Shown: piece by piece, positions 31,023 through 42,156 of the stretch | Layout: each line of letters starts with the position of its first letter | Position numbering within the stretch: the first letter of the stretch is position 1 | From: Cryptomeria japonica | Taxonomy: Eukaryota; Streptophyta; Pinopsida; Cupressales; Cupressaceae | Direction of reading: 5' to 3' | Length of the DNA: 64,000 bases | Assembly: GCF_030272615.1 (NCBI RefSeq) | Contig: NC_081406.1 | Coordinates: 241,429,718 to 241,493,717 of the forward strand | The notes under the pieces: model-generated | The model's database searches: none | What the model was told of the DNA's origin: nothing | What the model saw: only the letters and a program-made list of their open reading frames with translations | Position numbers and translations under genes: made by a program

Positions 31023-34000
31023 AGGAGGAGCAATTTGGTGTAGGAATTTGATTGGCAAAGTGTGGCAAGTGCAAACACCTATCAAAGTGTTAATGCTCCT
31101 GATAGCTATGACTACCCTAAAAAAGGAGAGGCTCTGATGATGATGAGAGAAGTAACCACCATGAAGGTACCTGACAAGGAGCCCCCACAAAGAAAGTCTC
31201 TTTTCAAGACCACCTACAAGGAAGGAGGAAAGGTATTCAAGGTCTTGATAGACTTCGGGTCTATTGAAAATTTTGTGTCACTTGAAATGGTGGAGAAGCT
31301 TAAGTTGAGAAGGTTGCCACATCCTTACCCCTATAAGGTCTCATGGCTCACCCAAGGTCAACAAGCAGTGGTAGAAGAGCAGGCATGGGTGGAGTTTCAT
31401 ATTGGATCATACAAGGATAGATTGCTATTTGATATAGCTAAGATGGATGCATGTCACCTCCTATTTGGGAGACCATGGTAGTTTGATTTGAAGGCTTACC
31501 ATGATGGGGTTAGAAACACCTATTCAATCACAAAAGATGGTAAGGTGATAGAACTTTTACCTCTCATGGAGAGTGAGATAGAACAGAAGGGAAAGGATGC
31601 CAAAGTATTGTTGATAGAAGGGAAGTCATTCATGAAGGAGATTGCAGAGAAGGATGCAATTTTCTATGCCCTCATTCCCAAGCTCAAGGTGACAAAGAAG
31701 GAGCAGTTTGCAGAGATGAAAGAAGAAGGACAAAGGCACATGGACCCTATAGTCAGACAGCTACTTGACAAGTATAAAGGCATCATCTCTTATGGAATAC
31801 CAGGGTCCTTACCACCAGTAAGAGACATAAGTCATTGCATACATCTGATCCCTAGATCTACCTTACCAAATAAAGCAACATACAAACTTACTCCAGATTA
31901 GAATGTAGAGATGGAAAGAAAAATTGAGGAGCTTCTTGAATCAGGGCTAATTGGAAAAATCTTAAGCCCATGTGCAGTACTGGTTATCCTTGCACCCAAG
32001 AAAGAAGGCACTTGGAGGCTATGTACAAACTCAAGGGCCATCAATAAGATAACTATAAGGTATAGGTTCCTAATCCCTATGATAGAGGATTTACTTGATT
32101 GCTTAGGGAGTGCAAAATATTTTACCAAAATGGATCTAAAAAGTGGATACCATCAGATTAGGATAAAGCTATGGGATGAATGGAAAAAAACTTTTAAAAC
32201 CAATGAGGGGTTGTATGAGTGGAAGGTCATGCCATTTGGGTTGTCCAACACCCCTAGTCCCTTTATGAGGTTGATGAATGAGGTCTTGGTGGAGTTCATA
32301 GGCAATTTTTTGATAGTATACCCTGATGATATCTTGATCTTTAGCCACTCAAGGGAAGAGAACCTCAAACATATAGATATGGTCCTCAAAAGGTTACATG
32401 AAGAGCAGCTAATGATAAATTTTGATAAGTGTTTGTTCATGCAAGAGGAGATAATCTACTTGGGATTTGTAATCTCACAAGGTGAGTTGAAAATGGAACA
32501 GGGGAAGGTGAGTGCCATATTGTCTTGGCCTACACCTAAAACTATGAATGATGTCTGGAGTTTCCATGGTTTAGCAACTTTTTATAGGAAGTTTATAAGG
32601 GGATTTAGTCATGTTTGTGCACCAATGCTTGACACCATAAAGGGAGGACAAAAGTGCAGGTTTAATTAGACCAAGGAGGCAGTTGACTCATTTGAAACCT
32701 TGAAGAAGAAAGTTCCAGAACAACCAGTCCTTGCCCTACCAGACTTCAACAAGATATTTCAGGTGGAATGTGATGCAAGCCACATGGCTATTGGGACAGT
32801 ACTCACTCAGGATTGAAGGCCAATTGCCTTTTTTAGTGAAAAGCTAAATGATGCCAAGAGGAGATGCTCATCCTATGACTTGGAGATGTATGCTTTGGTT
32901 CAGTCATTGAAGAAGTGGAGCCACTATTTATTGCCTAAGGAGCTCATAGTTTTTACTAATAATCAGACTCTAAGCTTCATAAACAATCAAGAGAAGTTAA
33001 ACCACCGGCACATGAAGTGGGTAGAAATCCTACAAGCTTTCACCTTCAACCTCAAGCACAAAAAGGGTGTCAAGAACAAAGTTGTAGATGCTTTGAGTAG
33101 GAGGGTCTTAACTATCAATCAAATCAAGATGGAAAGTGTTGGAATTGACTTCTTGAAGAACATGTATGATGTTGATGAAGAATTTGGAGAGATCTACAAG
33201 GTATGTGATTCTTTTGGTGACCGGTATCATGTTGAATTTTTTGAATTTCTGATACAATATGGATTGCTATTTAAAGGTGGACAGTTATGCATTCCTAAGT
33301 ATTCAATGAGACTGAATATCATTAGGGACAAACATTGTGGAGAAATGGCATGTAATTTTGGTCTTGACAAGACCCTTGACCTTGTGAAAAGATATTACTA
33401 CTGGCCTAAGTTGCAGGCAGATGTAACGAAGTTTGTTGAGACATGTGTAATTTGTGAAAAAGCCAAAGGGAAGTCCACTAATGCAGGCTTGTACCAACCC
33501 TTGCCCATTCCTTCTAGGCCATGTGAGAGCATAAGCATGGATTTTGTGTTAGGTCTTCTTAGGACAAGGAGAGGATTTGATAGTGTCTTTATAGTGATGG
33601 ATAGATTTAGCAAAATGGCTCATTTCTTGCCATGTAAAACCTCTTATGATGCCTCGTATGTTGCAGACTTGTTCTTCAAAGAAATAGTCTAGATACATGG
33701 GTTGCCACTAAACATAGTTTCACACCGGGATGTGAAGTTCATAAGTCATTTTTGGAGAACCCTTTGGAATAATAAGGGAACTAACCTAGCTTTCTCATCA
33801 ACCTACCATCCTCAAATGGATGGACAAACTGAAGTTGTCAATAGGTCCTTGGGGAACCTATTAAGATGTTTGATAAGACAACATGGAGAGAAATTGGACA
33901 ATATATTGTCACAAGCACAGTTCTCATACAATGACAACAAAAATAGAAGCACGGGGAAGTCTCCTTTCCAAATTGTATATGGCATCCACCCAAGGGGTGT

Positions 34001-34570
34001 ATTAGAGTTGAGGGATTTTCCCAAGGAAGAGCCCATTAGTGCAGATGGTGAATCTTTTGCATCAGCCATCAAGGAGGTACATGAACAAGTTAAGTCCCAT
34101 CTCCAACAATCTGCAGAGAAGTACAAAGCTTATGCTGATAAGAAACAAACAGATGTGTAGTTTAGTGTTGGGGACTTGATATGGGTACATTTGAAGAAGG
34201 TGAGACTCCCAAAAGGTAAGCACACCAAGCTCATGCAGAGGTAGATTGGGCCATGTCAAATTTTGAAGAAATGTGGACAGAATGCCTATGAAATCCAACT
34301 TCCTCCTCATCTTGGATTGTCACCCATTTTCAATGTGTGTGATCTAACACTTTTCAAAGGTGATAGAAATGAAGTGGAGGAACCAATGCAGGTTGCAGCA
34401 GATGTTGATATTCCAAAGCATGATTCACCAAAGTTGAACAAGATTCTAGACACTAGAATCACAAAGAGGAAAGGAACAAGGATTACATTGAGTATTTAGT
34501 GGCTTGGCAAGAGAAACTAGACTCTGGGGCAGTTTGGATGACAGATAAACAAATTTCCAACCATGGTGTA
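31023..34570 (+). pseudogene. Pol of Gypsy 1: protease, RT, RNase H, integrase, chromodomain
   Basis: One frame with nonsense codons at 31479, 31899, 32667, near 32814, 33690, 34158 and near 34242, then a shift near 34470. Protease: LIDFGSIENF, where D-F-G replaces D-S-G; LLFGRPW follows. [18 protein letters not shown] with the first catalytic Asp; the active-site box reads YPDD in place of the usual YLDD/YVDD. RNase H: VECDASHMAIGTVL and FTNNQTLSFI. Integrase: a damaged HHCC (CVIC kept, GHFG-type His reads CNFG), MDFVLGL with the first Asp, VSHRDVKF where the second catalytic Asp is His, and QTEVVN with the Glu. After the core, LNKILDTRITKR and, one frame over, DYIEYLVAWQEK (34430-34530) form a chromodomain, which in chromoviruses targets integration to heterochromatin. 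All enzymes are predicted dead. Confidence 0.85.
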
Positions 34571-34626
34571 GACCTCCAAACTCTGATCTCAAGTGGGCTT
34601 GAGATCTCTTCTCCTAGGGAGTATGG

Positions 34627-34982
34627 TGTAGGAGCACCTCTTTAATAATCAAATCATGGCTCTGAGGATGAATACTAGGATCATAGTGGTTGTCTTAGTG
34701 TCTTTTTGTTATGCAAGTTTCATGTATTCAATAAAGACCCCACCATGTAAACCCATGTCACTAATTAGGCAATTTGATAAGCCAATTGCGACAATGTGGT
34801 CAATAGGGGTAGTAGAATGTTTGGTTTTGTGTTTGATAGGTTTTTTAGGATTTTTGGTTGATCCAAGTGTGTGGATCCCAACCTTAGAGATTTTGACAAC
34901 TTTTAATGCAAAAATGCAACTTTTGAGTGCAAAAGTGCAACTTTTCAAAATGTGATTGATGTAAGCCTCTCAACGGCTCCAA
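34627..34982 (+). repeat. Truncated 3' LTR of Gypsy 1
   Basis: Matches the first 350 bases of the 5' LTR up to GATGTAAGCCTC...GGCTCCAA, where Copia sequence takes over. The missing 1.1 kb is not found on the far side of the Copia segment, so this is a deletion or recombination joint and not a clean insertion. Confidence 0.85.
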
Positions 34983-36150
34983 TATTTTCCATGACTGCAA
35001 CTCGTTGATCATTTCCCAATTTTACTTTTGATTTTACTAAGTCATCCATTGTTGCAAACATCTCCTTATTACAACTCATATGATAACTACAACTGCTATC
35101 TAGGAACCATACTTCTTTGGAACTCTCTTGTGCTACATTGCATGTTATCAATATGGTGTCTTGCTCACTAGTGTTTGTCAGGTTTTCATTTTTAAAGTGT
35201 GCCTTTTGCTTGTTCATATCAAATTGTTTTTTTCTACATTCCAATGCAAGATGCCCAAATTTATTGCAATAATAACATTGGATGTTTGATTTATCATACC
35301 TTTCTCCTCGATGATGGCTATGAGAATGACTACTCCCCCTTCCTCTTGTTGGTGTAGAGTGGGCATGTGGGCTCGATGCTGGTCTTCTACTTTCAAATTG
35401 TGTATTTTCTCTTCCTCCCCTTGGTGTAAAATGTCCTCTACCTCTACTGTGATTTAATCTCCCTCTTGTTTTGCTAAAAGAAAGTTGAGTCTTGAATGCA
35501 TTTTCCAATGATGATGTCCCTGATCGATTTATTCTTTGCTCATGCACTAAGAGTGACCCCATTAATTCATCTACTGATAGTTGAGAAAGATCTTTGGCCT
35601 CTTGAATGGCTATTGCAACTGCATCAAACTTGCCAGGCAGACTTCTAAGTATTTTCTCTACAATCTTTTGATCTTCAATAGTGTCACCATAAGACCTTAG
35701 CTGATTTACTATTGACATTGCATGAGTGAAAAATGAATCTATTGAATCTGAGTCCTTCATTTACATATTTTCAAAATCCCTTTTAAGTATTTGTAATTTT
35801 GCCATTACTACCTTGCCTGTGTCTTGGTATGTTGTTCGCAAACTGTCCCATGCTTGCTTTGATCTTGTGTTAGCTGCAACCTTTGGAAAGATTGATTCCT
35901 CCATTGCTTATTGAATGAAAAATAGTGCCTTTGCATCTTTCTTCTTGTTTTCCTCTAGCAAATATTTCTCAGCTTGTGAAAGTGCTTGATATGCTTGTTG
36001 ATTTGCTAGTTCAGAGAACCCATTTTCAACAAAGTTCCAAATGCCCTGGGAGAAGAATAAAGTTTTCATTTTAATACTCCAATAGTCATAATTTTTGCCA
36101 TTAAAAATTGGAATCTGTAGTTGTGAAATACTTCCACTTGTTCCTGCCAT
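34983..36150 (-). pseudogene. Copia Gag and start of protease (Tork/Tnt1-like)
   Basis: One minus-strand frame from ATG 36150, broken only by stops near 35908 and 35761. The N-terminus (FNGKNYDYWSIKMKTLF) is the usual Copia Gag start; FVENGF follows. The UBN2-type body includes DSIDSFFTHAMSIVNQLRSY and KILRSLPGKFDAV. A basic S/R/G/H stretch precedes the zinc knuckle CYYCNKFGHLALEC (35230-35275), an intact CX2CX4HX4C. The protease begins VWFLDSSCSYHM, where D-S-S stands at the D-S-G triad, so it is probably inactive. Coding sequence is cut near 34983, where the truncated Gypsy 1 LTR begins. Assignment to Tork/Tnt1 is tentative. Confidence 0.8.
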
Positions 36151-36297
36151 AATTTTTCAGAATAAAACTTTGCCTCTGTTTTTCTTTGTTTTTCTTTGTC
36201 TTCTTGCTATAGCAGAAAAGATTTTTCCAGCAATCACCTACTCCAATTCAGGCTTTTGCACTCTTCAACAATCCACAAACCTTGCTCTGATTTCCCT

Positions 36298-36309
36298 GCT
36301 CTGATACCA
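36298..36309 (-). other. tRNA-iMet primer binding site of Copia
   Basis: Plus strand GCTCTGATACCA, complement TGGTATCAGAGC, three bases from the LTR edge. Confidence 0.85.
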
Positions 36310-36312
36310 CTT

Positions 36313-36694
36313 TGTAGGGGAGAAAGAACACAAGATAGTAGAAACACAGTGATATAATAACAGATAAGCAGTTTATATTATTACCAAAAACATATTATAT
36401 AACAGTTTATATAAATGTCTTCACAAAAAGAGTTGCCCATGACTCCTTTTTGCATTATACATTCATTCATTCAAAAAATAGAGTATTACATTTTGCTCTC
36501 TTTAAAACAAAGCTTGTTCACAACAAAAAACAACAGAGGTTTCTAGAATGTACACGTTAAAAACCTAACCATCTAGATGCATCAAAAAGGAGTAGAAGAA
36601 GACTCAAGAAGGATGAGTGAATGCGGTGGTTCGAGTAGTTGGGATACGGAGGCAAGGGAGATTAGAGGAGTCCAGCTGGAGTCCACGTACGCCA
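36313..36694 (-). repeat. Single central Copia LTR (382 bp)
   Basis: In its own sense it starts TGGCGTACGTGG and ends ...CTCCCCTACA, giving TG...CA ends. It is preceded by a polypurine tract AAGGGGAAGAG (about 36695-36706) and followed by the primer site. It therefore serves as the 3' LTR of the pol fragment and the 5' LTR of the gag fragment at once. No second LTR copy is present in the window. Confidence 0.8.
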
Positions 36695-36704
36695 ACTCTT
36701 CCCC

Positions 36705-37433
36705 TTAATCTTCACTGCCATATATATCTACAATACCAATTCCTTCTCTGAGGTGTTCAAAAACATTCTTTGCAACTGGCTTTGTGAAAATGTCAGCTAG
36801 TTGTTCATTGGATCTACAAAACTGAAGATATATGTCACCATTGTTCACCAATTCTCGAATAAAATGACATCTTGTATCAATATGCTTGCTTTGTTTATGA
36901 AAGACATGATTTTTAGATAAAGCAATTGCAGAATTGTTATCACAATAGATTTTCGTAGGTTCTTCTTGTCGATGCCCCAAATCTGAAAGTACTCTCCTCA
37001 TCCATACTGCTTGGCAAGCTGCTGATGTGGCTGCAACATATTCTGCTTCAGCTGATGAGAGGGTGACAATTGGTTGTTTCTTTGATGCCCAAGAGATAGC
37101 ATTGGAACCAAGATGAAAGATATACCCGGAAGTGCTTTTTCTATCATCTATAAAACCTCCCCAATCACTATCTGTATATCCAATCAGTTTGTAGTCATCT
37201 GAAGATGTATATAAAATCCCAAAACTCTTTGTTCCAGCTATATACCTTAAAATTCTTTTCCCAGTTTTCCAATGTGATTCTTTTGGTTTATCCATGAATT
37301 TAGAAATAAGACTAACCCCATACATAATATCCAGTCTTGTGGTAGTTAGATACATGAGGCTGCCAACTAATCTTTTGAATAAAGTTGCATCAACACTAGG
37401 ACTTTTGTCATCCTTACTAAGTTTTAAACCCAA
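36705..37433 (-). pseudogene. Copia RT C-terminus and RNase H (open, truncated at 5' side)
   Basis: A 242-codon frame without stops. It begins with the end of RT (GLKLSKDDKSPSVDATLFKR, then VGSLMYLTTTRLDI) and continues through RNase H: GYTDSDWGG, STSGYIF, LSSAEAEYVA, IYCDNNSAIAL, KHIDTRCHFIRE and LADIFTKP. RNase H acidic residues are in place. It ends ...IVDIYGSED just before the polypurine tract, the true end of a Copia polyprotein. The 5' side is cut: upstream of the KLSKDD phrase the sequence leaves Copia near 37440. The ATG at 37433 is only the first in-frame Met and not a real start. It is markedly better kept than Gypsy 1 or 2. Confidence 0.85.
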
Positions 37434-37492
37434 AGCAACTTCAAGACAGTAGCGCGTCTGAATGGTAATATATTCTAAATCAGCTAAAGGTG

Positions 37493-39027
37493 GTTGATAC
37501 CCTGTTTTATCGCATTCATGAAGAGATTCTAAGGGACTTATTCAATCCACTGAAGCACAACTACGATGCTCTGCAGACATATGAGCTCAAGCTTTGTTTC
37601 CTATACTTGGCCACTTACAGAGAAGATGAGGAAATCGATGCGGATCAATTGATAGAATTGTGGTTGCCAGAGGGCCTAGTGAAAAGCAGAGAGGACGGGC
37701 GCCACGGTTTTCTCAAGACCTTGGCAAACCGATGTTTGGTTGAGATTGAGGTTAAAGAGGAAAACGGCCTTGAAATTTGTAAAATAAAAATCCATGATGT
37801 GCTCAGAGATATGGCGGTACACATCACTGAGATCAACCAGAATACCCTGTTCCATGCAGGTTAGATTCTAACGGAGTTTCCAAAGTCGGCAAGCGCAACA
37901 TCGGTGGGGATATCTCTAATGCATAACCGTATCAGATTCCTACCTGAAACTTTTTATTGCGTGAACTTGTTGACTCTATTTTTAAGCTGGAACACAGTTG
38001 AGTAGGTTCCAGAGGGCTTTCTGGAGAAGTTGAATATGTTAAAGGTGCTTGATCTCAGCAACATGCCCATCAAATCCTTACCAAATTCCATCAACAGAAT
38101 GAAGCATCTCCTCTATCTGCTGCTTTCAAATACCCAGATTAAGGTAATCCCTCGTCAAATATTTGAGCTGAGTACAGTGCAGTTTTTAGATCTGTCTTTC
38201 TCCCCTCTTAAGAGTATTCCATCCATGATAAACAAGTTGAAAAGTCTCCAAATTCTTAAGTTAGCCCATTGTTATGATTTGGAGTTTGTTACATGCGAAA
38301 TTTCAAAGCTCACTTGTTTTGAAGAGCTTGACATGTGGCAATCGACAACATTTGCATATTCAGAGGAGGAGAGAAAAGGAGGAGAATTAAGGGAGGCTTC
38401 CTTGCAAGACATATGTAAACTCCATCGTCTGAAGTGTCTGTGCCTAACCCTAAAATCTCCAATTAAGGAGAGAATAGTGGGTAACCTTGTGGAGCTTCAA
38501 AAACTTTGGCTACTTTGGAGACTTGAAGTTTGTCAAACACATTTACCCACTGACATGCTGGCCACTGTGACATTGAGGGACCCCCTGATTTATTCTCAAA
38601 ATTAAAAAATCTCAAGTACATAAAGCTGAACTCTTCACAAATACTGCTCACTCTTTCCGGATTAGGGTTAGGCAGGTTATCATATTTGAAGGAAATAGAG
38701 GTTGAGAAATACCTTCAGGTCAAGGAGTTGGGAGAAGATTTTGCAAGGAAGGTTGCTTTCCAAATCTGCGCAAGCTCAAATTGTGGATGCTACCTTCTAT
38801 GGAGAGGTTGTGTACTTCTGTCGAAGAAGGGGCTCTCCCCATGTTGCAGGCTTTGGCTATGTTTTGTTGCATGAAAGTTAAAGCATTGCCCTTGGGTTTT
38901 GTAAAACTCAAGTCTCTGAGACAGATGAGAGGAGATAAGGAATGGTGGAATGAAATAAGCTAGGAAAATGAAGAAATGAAGAAACATCTTTAGGCAAGGT
39001 ACGTAGAAATCTTGGAAAACCCGTGAT
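37493..39027 (+). pseudogene. CNL pseudogene, 3' half only (end of NB-ARC and LRRs)
   Basis: Closely matches the intact gene from 21585 to about 23130, starting at FYRIHEEI and including LCFLYLATY, EGLVKSRE, IHDVLRDMAVH and the LRRs. The coiled coil, P-loop and kinase-2 parts are missing; the joint with other sequence lies at about 37490. Breaks relative to the intact gene are TAG at 37862 (CAG there), TAG near 38005 (GAG there), a deletion of about 32 bases near 38570, a one-base loss near 38750, TAG near 38962 (TGG there) and a stop in LRR-distal sequence near 38992. It cannot make a receptor. It is a duplicate of the same family in the same orientation. Confidence 0.9.
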
Positions 39028-39916
39028 GGTTATCATGTTTAACATGAAGTTTTCTTGTAGTTAAAGAAGCACGAATTAATTTTGCATAGCATTGTTGTTG
39101 GAAGGAATATTTTCTCCTACGTTTACAGTCTGTTAATCTTAGTCATGTTTTCTAATAAAACGGACAGTTCGATAAATACAAACAGTCTTGTATGCTATGG
39201 CATACCTTCTAGTTCTGTCTCTATTTCTGTAATTTTTATTTTTCTCTATTCTTTTGTGTATAACTATGTAATTATGTTTAAGTATTATGTTTCAGTTTGA
39301 AATTACATAAAATTTCTTAACACGGTTTACTAAAATTTAGTAAACTCAGTAAAATTCTTAAATTTTCTATTGTTAATTACTTATTTAGTGTTTCAAGTAT
39401 TTTGAGATGATTGTTACAAAAAATTCATGAAAGAGGGAATTCATATGAAAAAGTTGTGAGCTTTTGATGTTTTAAAAATGAAGGAAGAATTCAAATTAAT
39501 TAGATTTTTTTATTATTTTTAAATATAGAACACTACCTATTCCATATCGCAGAACTTTGAATCACTTTTCAAACACCTATAAAAAATCAAAATTTCAATA
39601 CGAAACACAAAAGTTACGCCCATTTTACTAAAATACATTTTTTTAATTTTTTCTCTTAACAGATATCCAATTTGAAAATACATAATTTTTTCACTCCATT
39701 TTTTGCTCAGGATTGGTTTGGGATTTGGCTAGGACATGTCAAGTCTAGAAAGTCAACACAAAAAATCTGTTTTTGAGTTTTCCTTATTTTTCCAGACTTC
39801 ACCCTAGTTGCGGACAATTTTTTTTAGCCGAAATTGATAAAACGAAAAGAGTTTTTTAAGGGCATTCTCAACTTTCCAACAATATAAATTATAACTTATT
39901 TTTATTTTAAGAAATA
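39028..39916. other. Spacer after CNL pseudogene
   Basis: AT-rich, no gene recognised. The uninterrupted locus would continue from 39921 to 53527 before Gypsy 3 inserted. Confidence 0.45.
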
Positions 39917-39921
39917 ATTAC
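39917..39921 (+). repeat. Left target-site duplication of Gypsy 3
   Basis: ATTAC, identical to 53522-53526; five bases as expected for Ty3/Gypsy integration. Confidence 0.75.
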
Positions 39922-40036
39922 TGTAGTCACATAAATCTGTCCACTTAATTAAATGAATATTTAGTATTTATTTGATTATTTAACCATCAATCAATAATTA
40001 ATTTAATTAATTCATCTTAACCCTCTTCTCCTAATG
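39922..40036 (+). repeat. 5' LTR remnant of Gypsy 3
   Basis: The first 115 bases (TGTAGTCACATAAATCTG onward) match the start of the 3' LTR at 51890. At CTTCTCCTA the match ends and leader-like sequence begins, so about 1.5 kb of the LTR has been deleted. The outer end and the duplication are intact. Confidence 0.85.
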
Positions 40037-42156
40037 GGTTGCAAAGTTAGGAACAAATTCTTTTGGTGCTTAAAATCAACAAGGCAAATTTAATTTCTTG
40101 CATCAAACTTAAATTCACAATCAACACTTCATTTTGTGCAAGTTAAAAAGAATCCCCAATTTGTCAAAGTTGTTCTCAAATCAATTTACTTCAAGCAAAA
40201 CATGCTCTTAATTCAGTTGACAAGGATTTCCAATTCCTAGATTACAACACATTTTGCCATTGAAGGATAAAAACAACACCATGACTGTTGGAGCAACATC
40301 TCCAATTAGATAGAACATCATTGCAATGACAAGTTAAAAAGAACAAGTGCATTTCATGTTTCGCACACTTGTGCAAAAAGAGTTTGTCAAGTGGTCCTAC
40401 TTCTAACACACACTATCCTCTCCATTGGCTTTTGTGGTCCTAGGTGCAAGAGAAAAGTGTTAGTAACACTCAAGTTTTATCTTTTTAAGAGAGGCCTGCC
40501 AAGAGATAGATCACTCTTGGGAACGACCTCGCGTGGTAAATCCTTCAAGCTGCTATAGAAATCAGGTGAGAGCAAAAGTTGTAGCCTTGGGTATAGTTGT
40601 TCCTACAGTGTAACATGTTGAAAGGACAAATGGGCCCCACCACAAGTTACAAGACTCTTAAGTGAGTCACTGCAGAATAAACTTATGTCCAAAAACATCA
40701 AAAAATATTAAACACCTTTAAGTAATAGCCCACCCGTTCTATTGATTGAGGATATTTGTGACAAATTCAATGCAAGAGCATAGAAGGTTTTGCTCCCAAG
40801 ACACTCACCATACATATTTCCTTGAGTAGAAAAATAACTTTTTTAAAGGTTACTTGTAGCCCGATAAAAGTGGTGACTCCCCCATCATGGGGATCATCTA
40901 TTTGTTATGCTCATGCAAGACTTAGTATATCACATCCTTACCTACCACGGCGGGATTCATAAGGTATGTAGTACCAAAGAAGAAATATCAAGATGTGGGC
41001 TGAACTTATCGCAACTGGCCATTTGACCTTAGGGATAAATAGTGTTTGAAGTGTTTTCATTTTGAGTCAAGATCAGTGCAAATTGAGCCAACTTCAGGCT
41101 ATGGAAAACACCTCAAATACATTTAAAGGAAAGGGTCATAAAAAGTCCAAGGATTGGGTTGATCTAGACCCATAGTTATTTGTGCCTTTTTGAGGCAACA
41201 TTCTTGTGTTTATGTGGTTTCTTTGTTTTCTTGTCAAAGAAAAATCAAAAATCAATTCCAAAACAAGTATTCATCCAACAAAAACATTTTTCAGAAACTA
41301 ACAAACGATCAATATCAAACAACAAAAGTATCAAACTATATGACCATTCTCCACATCTTGAGAAAGAAGAATCTTCATCAACACATCAACTTGAAGAAAA
41401 GACCATTGAGCTCAAAGGCTCTTATCAAAAGGAGGAAATTCTTCTATCTTAATAGACAAATCTTTGTCTCTAATAGAGATTTTCTACATCACATGCGTCT
41501 CTATCTTAAAGGGAAATCAAACGAGTTTGATCAAGGGTCATTAAACTATCGAGCTTTTATGCATTATCACCCTTTGAGTTATCACAAGAACAAAGGGGGC
41601 AAGATCAACCCTGACTTCTTTCCAGACATTTGCATCACATATAACGTGGCTCGGGAAGAACCACCAACTCCTGAAAGAGAAGAAGAAGAATTTGTCCCCT
41701 ATGTGACACAAAGTTTTTATTGAAGCTAGCATCTCATCCATTCCCACATTCACATCATCAATCCATTTCAACTCTCAAAACATTAAGAGGTTCTTGTCCT
41801 AAGTTCTATTTCAATATTGCTTGAATCAAACACAGATACATCACTTTTTAGAGTGTCTCGACATCTAGGATAAACTCATCCTAAAGAGGAATTTCTACGC
41901 AGGTTAAAACTAGTCTTTGAGTAAATCCTCTCATTACTAGGTAGTTGAATCTGTAACACATCTCAGATCTGTCTGAACCTTATCACACCAAACTTTGTCA
42001 ATCAAACACAACAAGCAAATCAAGAAAGAACTTTGGTAAAATCTACCTTTAGTGCTAGAGATCCATATGCAAAACACCCCACCAAACATAAATCTCTCAT
42101 TTCATCAACAACTCATCATCCTTTTCAACCAACTTCAACAAAAACTTGTAAACAAA
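40037..42156 (+). other. Leader of Gypsy 3
   Basis: About 2.1 kb between the LTR remnant and gag. TTTTGGTGCTTAAAATCAAC near 40070 may be what remains of the primer site but matches no tRNA I can name. It contains the 177-codon ORF described separately; otherwise no coding signal. Confidence 0.5.
41190..41723 (+). CDS. Hypothetical ORF in Gypsy 3 leader (177 residues)
   Basis: An open frame upstream of gag, ending 433 bases before it. The first half is basic and Q/N/K-rich. The second half looks more like a real protein (NYRAFMHYHPLSYHKNKGG, then DFFPDICITYNVAREEPP and an acidic tail EREEEEFVPYV). Ogre-type Tat elements are known to carry an extra ORF before gag, so position fits, but I recognise no homology. 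It lacks stops although the rest of the element has several. It may be a chance frame; a second frame overlaps it at 41180-41452. No start context or splice evidence is available. Confidence 0.35.
   Translation: MRQHSCVYVVSLFSCQRKIKNQFQNKYSSNKNIFQKLTNDQYQTTKVSNYMTILHILRKKNLHQHINLKKRPLSSKALIKRRKFFYLNRQIFVSNRDFLHHMRLYLKGKSNEFDQGSLNYRAFMHYHPLSYHKNKGGKINPDFFPDICITYNVAREEPPTPEREEEEFVPYVTQSFY

Larger units (their letters stand above)
28421..34982 (+). mobile_element. Gypsy 1: chromodomain-bearing chromovirus inserted in Gypsy 2
   Basis: Has a 5' LTR (28421-29894), primer site, gag, protease, RT, RNase H, integrase, chromodomain and the first 356 bases of a 3' LTR, cut at 34982 by a Copia segment. 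It interrupts Gypsy 2 before its integrase region. Apart from shifts near 30040 and 34470, the protein region is one frame with about ten nonsense codons. Confidence 0.85.
34983..37440 (-). mobile_element. Permuted Copia segment: pol end, one LTR, then gag-protease
   Basis: Read on the minus strand the order is RT C-terminus and RNase H (37433-36705), polypurine tract, one LTR (36694-36313), primer site, then gag and the start of protease (36150-34983). A normal element has gag first and an LTR at each end. Both outer ends stop inside pol: the left just after the protease active site, the right in the RT C-terminus. Integrase and most of RT are absent. It could derive from a one-LTR circle or from two tandem copies sharing an LTR, both truncated. 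Confidence 0.8.
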
